From Polytrichum commune (lineage: Eukaryota > Streptophyta > Polytrichopsida > Polytrichales > Polytrichaceae): a stretch of 64,000 nucleotides of DNA. The stretch spans positions 51,894,001 through 51,958,000 of the forward strand of contig OX485804.1 of assembly GCA_950295325.1 (NCBI GenBank), given 5' to 3'. Both the position numbers and the translations under genes were made by a program. Positions 48,651 to 60,800 of this stretch are shown here, piece after piece (position 1 is the first letter of the stretch; each line of letters opens with the position of its first letter). The notes beneath the pieces are model-generated. The model saw nothing but the letters and a program-made list of their open reading frames with translations, had not been told where the DNA came from and ran no database searches.

Positions 48651-51600
48651 AGTGTAATCAAGCGCCAATTACCGAGTTCCTCCCTTTCTCCACCTTTATG
48701 GATAAGTGCTATTAGCCTTTGTGTCATCCCTTTAGGGCGGCATGATATGAGGGAGATTGTTGCAATAGGGTTTGTGCCTTGCAGAGCTTGCTTCTCCAAT
48801 GGGTTTCTTTTGCACGAAAGGATTCCGCCTCGAGCTTGCAAAAGTGTTTATATTTCATGACAAGTTGTCTAATCCTCGAGAAAGAAGGCATGGAGGTAGG
48901 GAGAGAAGCCCACAATTCCTGCATGACAGGTTTTGCTTCTTTGAGGTGTCGAGGGTTAGCTTTCCATTTAGCGCCTCTTGTCTGAGAAGATGACAGCTCG
49001 ACCACGCATGTCACTAGATGATGGTCCGAGGCAACATCATCGCCTTGTATATGGATTTGGAGATGTGTCGCTACGGTGAAGTCCGTGTGATGAAAAAGTG
49101 TACACTCGGTCTAAGCGTGCGAGTGTGCGGATGCTGTCCTTACGACATTTATCCCAGGAAAATTGAATGCCATTGGAGCAGGTGAAAAAATCAGTAATTT
49201 GTACCGTGTCTTTTACCCTATGCCACATGGTCTTTTCTTGGTGTGTTAGCATTCTCCCACAATGAGAAGATTTGTCTTGCCAATTCTCCACCATGTTGAA
49301 GTCGCCCGCTATGATCCACCAACAGTCAGTTGGCACGTTGGAGCAGATTTCTTCCCATAGTTCGTGTCTCTCTCTCTGGGGATGTTGGAGGCGTATATGG
49401 ACATAATTGCTAGGTCTCCTCCAGGTAGCCCTTTAAGCCGAATCCAGATTGCTCTATTCTAAGCACAGTGTCCCTAGTCAATGACTGCATCTTTCCATTT
49501 TGGATGAATGAGTATAGCCACTCCTCCCTTCCCTGCTACTCCTGTGGGGTCTACTGCAGAGTATCATGGTGATGCTTCTCTTGTCCATATGATTGCTCTT
49601 GGCCAGACATTATGTAGGTTTTTTCTCCATCGTCGTGCCCTGGAGCTTGTGCTCTTGTAGGCAGAGGAAATCAATGTTAGGTCTAATCTGTCTCACGTAG
49701 TCTCCAAGACGTCGAGCAGCAAACATTTCATCGATGCCTTTGACATTCAAGGTGGTGATATTGAGTTGCATTACCATTGGGGGGGTGGGAGAGGGCGGTT
49801 AGTCGCCCTTGTAATGTTGCTCCATTGTAAGGAGCTCCAGATGCTCAACAAGCCTACATAGTCTGTGACTGGATTATTCTTCATGTGGGCTTCTTGCTTG
49901 AGGTTTTTGACAGTTCTTTTTCCCAGGTTTGGACATACCCTTTTTGTGTCTGACTCTCAGGGTTGCAGGTCTAGGCGAGGTAGATTGTGTGTGATTTCTG
50001 AGGGGGATGCCAGATGGGCTAAGTGTGGGATTGACTTGGGGGAGTCTATCTGGACTAGCATTGGGTGTGGGCGACGCTTCCCTCATTTGACCTTCTGCTG
50101 CAACTTTATGTGTCAGAAAGGAGCCAACTTCCATGCGCTGATCGTGCTCTACATCCACTGGTGTTGCCCTGGTATCTTGGTCTTGTGTGTGTGGCACATG
50201 CAACAGCTGGTGAGATCGCAGGAGAGCTGCGCATCTAGCCAATGTTGGTTCTGACAATTGGTGTGCGATTCCGAAGGTGGAGGTCTTTGAGTGAGGCACG
50301 AGAGCAGAATGTTCGTCGATTGAGAGTTGGTATCTGGTATGCACAGAGCGTCTTCTGAGACCTCCGGTTCGGGTAACCCTTGAGAAGACTGTGACTGCTC
50401 TCCGACGGCTACAGATGGGGATGTGTGTCCTCTATTGCCAGAGTTTGCTGATTTGGTAACTCTTGCCATATCTTCCGGAGTGGTATTGGATTTAAGTTGT
50501 GGATGCCTTGACTCTAATTGAGGTCCCGGGCTTGAGGTATCTGCCTCGAGAGTAGTGGCTTCATAGACTTGTAATTCCTTGGATTGGGTCTTTGTCTGGA
50601 TCCTCCGAGTCAACTTCTGGTATCACAATTTATGCTGGGTCAAAATTAAGGGCCGACTTCACACTATGGCCGGCGAAGTCGAGAGGCCGTGGGATTGAGT
50701 GAGTGGCCAAACTTTGTTGAGAGTTCAAAGAAATGGGCTCAAAATAGGCAATAAAATATAGTAATTGGAGCCTTCGGTCAGGCATAGTGTGAAGCCTCCA
50801 AAGATCAAGCTCAAAGTTCAAACCCAAAGGAGCATCCCACTTTATTCCTTGCCAAAAAAAATCCCTCCAATCTAATGGCCAACATCTTGTCAATGATTGA
50901 TTTTTTTTAGAAAAAAACCAAGGGCCTCTCGACCATAGTCTGGGTTTCCATTCCCCGTCCAACCCAAACTTTCTTCGAGAGTCCGTCGCCTTCTTCAAAA
51001 AGTAATCATTTTAAATTGCAACGGCCTTTGGCCTTAATGTGAAGGGTCGAGAGGCCAAAACTCTTGGTTTCTTGCAATATAATTGGTGGAAATGGACGGC
51101 CTCTCGACCTTCAGCCATAGTGTGAAGCGTCACTAAGCTCACTTGCCTGACCAACCTGGGATCGTGGGGAGATATGAAATTTGGGGTTCCTCAATTTTGA
51201 ATGCGTCAAATACAGGGGGATTTCTCTTGATTCTTGAAGTAGATGTAGGGGCCCAAGTGCGAGTTGGATTGTTTATGGTTTTGTGTAATTTTGGGGTTCT
51301 TTTGTATTGAACCTCTTGGAATCCATCATCTTGCCCTTGGGAGCGTTCTCTTTGCAGGTCGGAGCCAACCTGCTGTACCTGATGTCTAACATTATGGGGT
51401 CAATTGCTCGCTGGGTCCATGTGTATGTGGATTCCTACATTGGGAGGAGCGAAGCCAGGAGGGAAAGTTGGATCAGACTGGATGTGGGCATCAACTACTT
51501 TATGGGTTGGAGCTTCACCCTCATGTTGCTTCTGGGATGTAGAGTGCGGTGTCAAATGTGTAGCATGTCTGCTTCGAAGTCCCTGCTTTGGGTTGAGCAG

Positions 51601-52620
51601 TTCAGGGCAGTTTTTGACGCCGTGAGTGAGGTTGAGGCAGAATGTGTACCGAATTGGCAAATTCTCGTAGTATATGATTACTTCGACTTGTCTCTCAGGC
51701 AAGAGGGTGGCCACGGGGAATGGATCTATCCATCCCTTACCCACTTCTAGGGCAACACAAAAGCTGAGTGCTTTGGCAATGTCATTATTCATGTCAAAAC
51801 CTAGCAGTTCGCCTACTCGTTGCGCTATCATATGAGCCTGAGTGGTATTCGATGGGAAGTTGTTTCAGGGTTATCCAGGTTAGTAGCTTGAGGCCAGAAG
51901 GACAAGCAGGATTCAATGCCGAGACCCAGGGTTGGAAAATTGCCATCCCCCACTGCACCCGATACGCTGTAAGCATCAAGATTTTGCGTGTGGTTTTCGG
52001 AGAGTTGTTCTTGAGGTAATAGAAGCCACAACCAGCCTCATGATTGTAAATTACTGTGCCAAAGGTGAACCTTCTTGTTCAATTCAGCCAGGCAGGGTGT
52101 AACAAAGCTGGTTTTGGCCACTCACCCGCGAAGCTCATTAAGAGCATATACTCTTGAAGGAATTTGATTTCAGTGCCTAGGGTAAGTAAGTCCAGTGTTG
52201 GACTCTCCACCGTAATTCGGATAAGATAACCCCTATAATTTCATGTGCAAGATTTCATTCAATTTAGCTCGGAAAAGGTTGATTGAGTACTTACTTGTAG
52301 GGCAGAATTGATCACAAGTGGCCTCTGAATCTTGCATGATGAATTTGTTACTTCCGGGGGAGATTTTGCAGCAGACACATCCTCGGTTGGTTGGTTGGTT
52401 AGGTGTGGCCCACCTAATGTTGCTTTAGCTTGCAAGATCCATGCGAAGGTCAATCTAAACTGGCCATGGCCGATAGTGTCGTGCCCATAGGTGACATTCA
52501 ACTCTGCAGGCGGACCTTGGTAGCTGGTCGAATTGGTGGTACAATCTGGCACCACAACCCTACTCTGCACATGCTTCAAGATTGTGAGTATGCAAGGCCC
52601 AAATGGTTTTAGTAACATAA
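48650..52620 (-). mobile_element. L1-type LINE: ORF1, endonuclease and start of RT (decayed, nested)
   Basis: Read leftward. ORF1 (about 52400-51400) has a DUF4283 pattern (FAGEWPKPALL, GCGFYYL, FQPWVSALNP, LTWITLKQLPIEYH), then a degenerate zinc knuckle (YENLPIRYTFCLNLTHGVKN, CPEL; the first Cys is Tyr), then a P/S/T-rich tail (about 50613-49874). ORF2 begins near 49772 (MQLNITTLNVKGI, FLCLQEHKLQG). It continues as an AP-endonuclease (WWIIAGDFNMVENWQDKSS, 49330-49270; LARLDRVYTF) with frameshifts, a linker at 49014-48724, and the first RT motif (LIALIHKGG, NWRLITL), ending at 48650. Everything after that motif is missing. A MITE-like element (50650-51133) interrupts ORF1. Confidence 0.8.
50650..51133. 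mobile_element. MITE-like element, 484 bp, TAA target-site duplication
   Basis: The left end GGGCCGACTTCACACTATGG and the reversed right end GTGACGCTTCACACTATGG agree, with one indel, and the match continues inward through GAAG(G)TCGAGAGGCCGT. TAA stands directly outside both ends (50647-50649 and 51134-51136), the 3-bp duplication type of PIF/Harbinger and Tourist elements. Further GAGAGGCC/GGCCTCTCGACC copies lie inside (50922-50935, 51048-51056). It is non-coding. The Harbinger transposase at 43.8-44.9 kb is a possible but unproven source. Confidence 0.75.
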
Positions 52621-54401
52621 TTTGGCACAGGAGGGATCAAACAAATCACAGTTAAGTGGAGTAATCCAGACTCATAGAAATGTGAACTCATGTATACAAA
52701 CAACAATTTAATATAGTGAGAAATAATTGCACAATTGCTGAAGGGGGGCGGCTTGGCCACTACTCCGTGTGCTCATCATCTCTCCTTGTCATTGTTCTAG
52801 ATTTGGTGTGGTATTATGACATTCTGTGTGAGGTTGCGGGTGGTGGTATGCTCTTGGAGTTGAGGGAGAATGGTGATGTTGAATGTGGCAAATTTTTTGA
52901 GGAACTTGTCCATTCTAGTTTTTTGGTGCAGTGTGAAAGTGGGAAGGAGGTTTCTACTGAGTCAATGTGGATGTGGAACTCTTTCTGTAGTATATAGAGG
53001 ATGCTGGTGGAGGGGGATCTTGTACAAGCTTTCAGTAGTGGAAGGTGCTTGGCTCCACCATATTTGTTAACTACAAATTTTACTAGTCCTTGGTAGATAT
53101 GGCCTAGTGGCCGTTCATTAAGTGTACGACTTGATGTGGAACTCTTTCCACCTCTAGGAAAGAAACTAAATTACCTTCACATCAAGCACTTTCTCAACGA
53201 TTTGAATGTGAATCGTGAAGATACAGCCATTGACACCCAATGGAAATTCATTCACTTACCTCACCTCGAATTAGAGCCATTAAAATGGGCCGGTGGTCAA
53301 CTAACCCAACCCCTAGAGATAACACATTATGCCACTTTTTCGCTTAGAATGTAGTTGGGGTGCCTTGAAACCTCTCTTGTTCTGCGTACTTGGTGCACTT
53401 TGGTAGATTCATTTGAAGATTAAGTGCAAATTGAGGTATATGGGAACCACCAAGGTTTTCATCAGTCAAGTTTGAGAGCTTCACTGGTAGCTATGCAGCC
53501 ACGATGTAGATTCAAACCTCGGTATAGCCACATCAAAACTATTTTGATTCCTGGGTAACATAAGGAGTCATTAAAAGGACCATGTTCGTCTTCTGCATCA
53601 AATGTTGCAGAAGCTCATGATAAACCGCATTTGCTATTTTATCATGAAAAGCCATCAACTGAAATGGCATGATGGCTCTAACAAGTCACAAAGCAACAGA
53701 TTAAATGACATACGTAGCATAATCCTGCAGCTGTGTTTACAGACAAAGTGTTCCCATTGAATGTATGTACAATTTCCATTGAAAAAGATATGAATACAAC
53801 CTCTATGGAGGAGTATGATTTGGGCTGTTCCTACATGAAGAACCCTACACACCACTTCTGGTGAATAATATAATGATTCTATGCCTACTCTAACCTGCCA
53901 CCTATCTTGGTGAAGCTTTTTGCAATTTGGTCAAAAAATACCTTTGTTGTCCACCTTGTTTGAGTGATTGTTACCTTGTTATCAGTCCTTGTTGACAACT
54001 GCAACCCAAAAAAGCATGTTACAGAGCCATATTACACAAACTCTGGACCTCAAGAAACGGAATAATATGAACAAAATTGGAAGACAATGGCTGATGGTCC
54101 TTAGGCACTCGACAACCCCACAAACTCCTATTGTAATAGCTAGAGACCGCAACAGAAACCAAACACATATGCCATATGTCCCTTGCAACAGTGCATATGC
54201 CATTGTTCGTGTTACCTATCAAATTGCTGAAGAAAATCATTGTAATTGGAACTAGCGACATGTATATTCAATGGATGACATTCTCTCCAGTGATATACAA
54301 ACAGAAGAAGCACTGTCAAGATATCAGGAAGAGCATTACCGATGTTTCCGTCTGTCAACTGGGTCGCAGCTGAATGAATAAAATTACTGCAGGCTTTCCT
54401 C
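52621..54401. other. Unassigned intergenic DNA, including the 3' flank of the minus-strand TNO1-like gene
   Basis: Small frames (at most 95 codons) on both strands without domains. The right end must hold the 3' untranslated region of the gene that stops at 54402. Confidence 0.4.
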
Positions 54402-54810
54402 TCAGAGATGAGTTATTTTTGTATATTTTGTAGCAGATAGGGAAAAATAGGCCATCCAAACATGTATGAAAATCCAATACGCAGCTAGTGCAAGTCTTGC
54501 CATTGGTTGACGCATGAACAGCCGACCAGCTCCAAAACTATAAACAAGTTCACTACAAGAAGTTACTAATCTCCACATTCATGAAACAAAGTCCAGAGCA
54601 CACAAAGACACTGACAGGTGTGGAAATTTCTCCAAGAATTTGCCTTCAAGAAATTATGCAACATCACCCCAAAGAGTAACAAAGGCTAGAACTTCAGTAA
54701 ATAGCAAAGAGCTAAGATGGTCACATACCACAAGAGATCAAACTGATTGGCAATACTATGTGTGGCATTTGGAATGTTCCTGGAGTTCACCAGAGTCTTA
54801 AACCCGTGCC
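54402..54810 (-). other. Two small terminal exons encoding the C-terminal membrane anchor
   Basis: Exon 54810-54729 (82 bp; acceptor TTTCCAG, donor TGTG|GTATGT) and exon 54537-54402 (136 bp; acceptor TTTATAG) join in phase 2. Together with the upstream exon (donor AGTG|GTGTTC after 54919, phase 1) they replace a false end, where reading on through 54918 gives a stop after 13 more codons. The last exon encodes MARLALAAYWIFIHVWMAYF, a clean membrane span 13-15 residues from the end. The donor at 54919 is the least certain boundary. Confidence 0.7.
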
Positions 54811-57800
54811 CTGGAAACAATTCAGAGTTGAATAGCATGAGTCCTATGATCAACAGCTGAGCCGTAAATGTGCTCCCACACTATGACAGAAATATAAAGT
54901 ATGTGCTAACAGGAACACCACTGCAACAAGCATGCAGATCATAAATGTCAAAGGCACTGTGATAAATTTTCTCACTTGGATCAATGAAGAAGTCATCTGA
55001 TTCCTCACCGACGTCAAGGGAAACTTCACGAAAGCTCTGAACATGTGCTGCGCTTGAACCTGCCATCAATGCCGCTTCATCTTGAAGTCTGATGATGTCA
55101 TTTTCCTTGTTTCTCAAGGTTTCAGGAAGCTTATCAAGCTCTGCAGCCAGGACATCACACTGTCGTCTTGACTCCCTGAGTTGTTCAACAAGATCTGAAC
55201 ACTTGCTAACAACTTGTCCTTGTGCAAGCTCCATAGTTCTCAAAGAATTATCTTTCTGTTGAATGATATCCTCCAACTCTTCAATTCTGATTGAGAAATT
55301 CGAACTATGAGACATTGCCTCTTTGATGGTGTCCTCCAAATCACCTTCATACTTCACACGATCAGCAACGACCTGCTTTTCAGAATCTTCCACCCGTTTC
55401 ATCCAGAGAGAGATAGTCTCCTTTCCATGAACATACTCTCGGACCAGCCAGTCAATCATATCTAAAGGTTCCATTGGCTTCAGGTCAGCTGGCAATGAAC
55501 ATTCAACAAGGGCCTCATGCAGTGCTGATACAAACAGTTTGCATTGTTCCTCTGATTGTCCAAGTTTGAGCTTTATGTCCTGCAATTCTTTGATGGTGTC
55601 CTCCAGATCACTTTCATACTTTACACGATCAGCAACAACCTGCTTTTCAGAATCTTCTGCGCGTTTCATCCAGAGTGAGATAGTCTCCTTTCCATGAACA
55701 TACTCTCGGACCAGCCAGTCAATCATATCTAAAGGTTCCATTGACTTCAGGTCAGCTGGCAATGAACATTCAACAAGGGCCTCCTGCAGTGCTGATACAA
55801 ACAGTTTGCATTGTTCCTCTGATTGTTCAAGTTTGAGCTTTATGTCCCGCAATTCTTTGATGGTGTCCTCCAGATCACTTTCATACTTTACATGATCAGC
55901 AACAACCTGCTTTTCAGAATCTTCTGCACGTTTCATCCAGAGAGAGATAGTCCCCTTTCCATGAACATACTCTCGGACCAGCCAGTCAATAACATCTAAA
56001 GGTTCCATTGAGTTCAGGTCAACTGGCAATGGACTTTCAACAAGGGCCTCCTGCAGTGTTGATACAAACAGATCACGTTGTTCCTCTGATTGTTCAAGTT
56101 TAAGCTTTATGTCTGACAATTCTGCATCTTTGACTTGAAGCACTTGAATATGTCCAACATTTGAAGACTCTAGCTCAGTAATTTTTTCCTCAAGCTCCTG
56201 TTTCAGGAAATCCCGTTGCTTCTCAATAAGCTTCCCTTCACTGACAGCAACACCTAACTTCTCCCTTACAATAGAGAGCTTCTGATTCATCTCACTGACC
56301 TCCATCTCAAGAGCATCTTTGTCCCGCTTAGCATCTTCAAGCTCAGCATGTGTTCTTCTTCCCTCCTGCAGCAGGCTCTGGAAAATTTCCACAGAAGATC
56401 TTAAGTCAATTTGAAAAGCTGTACTAAAATGCCTAGGTTCTATTATCAAAGCAGCAACAAAAACAGTGGAATACAAGAAGTACAGGAATGCATAGAATTG
56501 GGTGCGAAAAATGCAGATATTGCTTTTACAAAAACCACCACGATGTAGGACACCACCGTCTAATTTATGTAAGCGCCTCCACATGATGTAATTGCAAGAT
56601 TAGCATGAAAGCTGTTATTCAATTTGACCAGTCGTACCTGATTCTCAGTTTCCTGTGCGCTCACATCTGCAGCAACTTCTGTCACCTTTTTGCTCAACTC
56701 AGCTAACTCAAGCTCTCGTGAAGACAATGCTTTCTGAAGTGTACAAACGAGTTGCTCATTTCCTGAAAGCTCTCTCAACTTCATATCAAGAACTTCTTTC
56801 TCCAAACGGTAAGTATCAGCTTTTCTATGAAGCTCCTCCTGTGCAGTACTCATGAGATCTGAGGACGTCCTTAGCCTGTCAACTTCTTCTTGTGTTGATA
56901 TAAGTGTATTTGCTAACCACCTGATCTGGTCGTTCACAGAGGCCGCTGATGGAAATTCTTCCAGATAGACCATCTTACTTACTGCATCCTCAACCAGATC
57001 AAGCTGGATAGATTTTTCTTGAAAACACCGCTGTAGATCACACAATGATTTTTTTTCTTGTTCACACTCGCCTTCAAGGACATTTATGGAACACTGCATG
57101 GCACCCACCCTTTCATTGGCTTCCTGCAAAGCTGCATCTCGCACAGATATCTCCTCAATGATTTGATCTGCTAGTACAGCACATTTCACAGCAAGAGCCT
57201 CCTTTTCCCTATTCACACATGAAAGCTCAGTATTTAACAATACTGTTTTTTCAGAAAGCTCTGACAAACTAGAACTGATTACACCTGATAATTTTTTATA
57301 AGTACCCAATTCTTCGTTTGCTGAAGCAAGATGTTCTACCAGCCACTCAATTTTGTCATTCAATGGAGCAGTTGAAGGGTAGTCATCTGGCCAGCAACAT
57401 TTATCCAATGTTCCTTCTACCATCTGAATGTACCTGTTTTCTTCTAGCAAAGACTGCTGCAATGCAGAGGAGACTCCCTTCTTTACCTCTAATTCACTTT
57501 CAAGTGAGACGATGCTCTTCTCCATAGCAACAATCCTTTTGTGGGCTTCAAGCAGCGCCACATCCCTCTCGGATTTTTGTTCAGAGAATTGGGTGGTTAG
57601 TGCTACAAGTTTTGCAGCAAGAATTTCCTTCGAAGGAGTGTAAAAGTCATTCTCGCCATTACACTTCTCAATTTTTTCATTGGCTTCATCAGTTACTCCT
57701 TGCTTCACTGAACCAAAAGTCTCACCTAGCCACTGAATTCTGTTACTTAGTGACTCCGTTAAAGGGTAGTCACCAGGCCAATTAAATTTTCCTAACACAC

Positions 57801-60800
57801 CCTCGACCATCTGTATATAGCCATTACTCTCCACCAATGACTCCTGTAAACCAGAGGATACTCCTCTATTGTATTCTAAATCATTTTCCAACACACTGAT
57901 GGTGCTCTCCAAGTCCGCAATTGTATCCCTGGTCTGCCTTAGAGCTGCATCTTTTTCATATTTCTCTCTGGAGGCTTGTCTGGTAAATGCTGCCTGCTTT
58001 GCGACTAGAGTTTCCTTAAGAGCAAGAAACAGCTCCATACTGCTTTCAGGATCCCCAGAACTTCCAGATGTCAGAAAATTTTCCTCCTCTATGTCTCCAA
58101 TCCCATCAACTGTTGTAAAAGTACTACCTACCCACTCAATCTTGTCCATAAGAGAGCCCCCTGATGGATACCCTTCTGGCCAATCAAATTTTCCTACAGC
58201 CACCTCAATTGCTTGAATGTAGCTGTTTCTCTCCATCAGGGATTGGAGTAATCCAGATGACACATCCCTCTTGAAATCTAGCTCGCCCTCCAGTGCTCTT
58301 ATTTTCTTCTCTAAGGCTACCAGCTTTCCATGGACTACATCTGCACAATCCACTTCTGCAGGATTTGATTTCGAGATAGTTTCTGCCTCTTTACAATTAT
58401 CTACAGCAACCGCATCCTCAGTAGCAATGTAAGATCCCAATTGTTGAACTGTTTCCACCTCAGCCCTGTCTGAAATTTGAGAATCGTTTGATCTTGCTTC
58501 TCTGACTCCAAAAGTCTTCCCTAACCATTCAATCTTATTGACCAGGGAAGCATTTGAAGGATAATCATTTGACCAACTAAATTTTTGGAATGTGGATTCC
58601 AGCAATTCGTTGTACTCCATCACTTCTAAGGACTGTTGTAAACTGGTTAACTCATACTCAGTAGTATTGTCATCATTTTTGGAGACACTTGCCATATCTC
58701 GCATGGAAAAAATATGTATAGGGGATCCGATTACAGCTGAACCACTCTGAGAGTATTTAGAATCAGTGGGGCTGGCCATGAAAGAACGATCTCCAGCTAG
58801 AGCCTCCCTTAGACCTGTTACATATGACAGCTTCGTAAGAAAAATTTCCGCAGTTTCTGCACCCATGGACTTCCTCACTACTTCAGGTTTCATGGCAGAA
58901 AAAGCTTCAGCCAGCCATTCCACTTGATCAGTCAAGGTAGCAGGTGAAGTATGATCATTTGCCCAAACACACTTCTCCAATGTGCCCTCAACTGGTTGGA
59001 TGAAGCTCTTTCCTTCCAAAGAAGAACCCCTTGAACAGGAACATACTGTGGTAGCGTCCATCTCACTTTCCGAACTGGTTCTTTGATCCTGCAAAGTAGT
59101 CAGCCTTTCTTGAACTTGTTCAAGAGTTGCATTGCTATCTAGTTTCTCTGCAGAACTTTCAACCCCAGTTTCATGTCGCACTGCCATCTTTTTGCACACA
59201 GGAGTTGTGGTTTCGCTTATTCCATCTGGTAAAGTTGGGTTATAATCCAAGGACTCCCTTGCTACAGCAGAAGTCGATGGAACAAAAAATCTAGCCAACC
59301 ACTCAATCTTTCCACATACTGGAGCATTTGCTGGGTATCCATTAGGCCAGCTGAACTTTCTAAATGTAGCCTCCACCTCTTGCATAGACTCTTTTGAGAC
59401 GGATAAGAAGGATCTTTTCTTAGATTTTGTCTCACTATCAAAAGGACTACTGATAGAATGTGGATACTGTAGCTCTTCCTGAGACTCTTGAGGAACAAGC
59501 ACTGTATCACTTTCAGGTTCCTCATCCTCCACTTCTTTACCAAATGCAGCAAGTTTTGCAACAAGCACTTCCTTTGAAGATTTCTCCGGTTGACAGTTAC
59601 CTCCAGGCACCTCCATCTGCTCCTTAGGATTCCCAACTGCATCCTCTGTGCAGGCAAGAACCTTCCCGAACCACTCAATCTTGTCAACTAAAGGAGCTGA
59701 AACAGGGTAGTCATGTGGCCAATTATACTTGCCAACTGCAGCCTCCAGCTGTTGGATATAGCTGTTCCTCTCTAGCAGGTTCTCTTGTAAATTGGCTGAG
59801 ACACTCTTCTTGAACTCCAACTCACCCTCTAGTGACTCTATTTTCTGCAAAGCCTCTCCAAGCACTGCACCTCTCCCAGGATCTTCTTTCTCCACTTCTT
59901 TACCAAATGCAGCAAGTTTTGCAACAAGCACTTCCTTTGAAGATTTCTCCGGTTGACAGTTACCTCCAGGCACCTCCATCTGCTCCTTAGGATTCCCAAC
60001 TGCATCCTCTGTGCAGGCAAGAACCTTCCCGAACCACTCAATCTTGTCAACTAAAGGAGCTGAAACAGGGTAGTCATGTGGCCAATTGTACTTGCCAACT
60101 GCAGCCTCCAGCTGTTGGATATAGCTGTTCCTCTCCAGCAGGTACTCTTGTAAATTGGCTGAGACACTCTTCTTAAACTCCAACTCACCCTCTAGTGTCT
60201 CCATCTTCTGCAAAGCCTCTCCAAGCACTGCATCTCTCCCAGGATCTCCTTTCTCCACTTCTTTACCAAATGCAGCAAGTTTTGCAACAAGCACTTCCTT
60301 TGAAGATTTCTCGGGTTGACAGTTACCTCCAGGCACCTCCATTTGCTCCTTAGGATTCCCAACTGCACCCTCTGGGCAAGCAAGAACCTTGCCAAAGTAC
60401 TCAATTTTGTGTACTAAAGGAGCTGAAACAGGGTAGTCATGTGGCCAATTGTACTTGCCAATCGTAGCCTCCAGCTGTTGGATGTAGCTGTTCCTCTCCA
60501 GCAGGTACTCTTGTAAATTGGCTGAGACACTCTTCTTGAACTCCAACTCACTTTCTAACGACTCTATTTTCTGCAAAGCTTCTCCAAGCACTGCATCTCT
60601 CTCAGGTTCTTTCTCCACTTGTTTACCAAATGCAGCAAGTTTTGCTACCAGTAATTCCTTCGAAGAATTGTGAGATTCACAATTAACTTCAGGGATCTCC
60701 ATCTGCTCCTTTGATTTCTCAGCTGCCTCTTCTGTGCAAGCAAGAACCCTCCCGAACCACTCAATCTTGTCAACTAAAGGAGCTGAAGCAGGGTAGTCAT

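Noticed and set aside
54881-54918. C-terminus read straight through to the stop near 54884
   Set aside because: Using the donor at 54919 and two downstream exons keeps phase twice and yields a membrane anchor of the expected family type, so the read-through is taken to be intron.
59262-60404. Repeated 70-141 codon minus frames (RWRCLEVTVNRRNLQRKCLL)
   Set aside because: Alternative-frame shadows of the 363-bp coding repeats of the TNO1-like gene.
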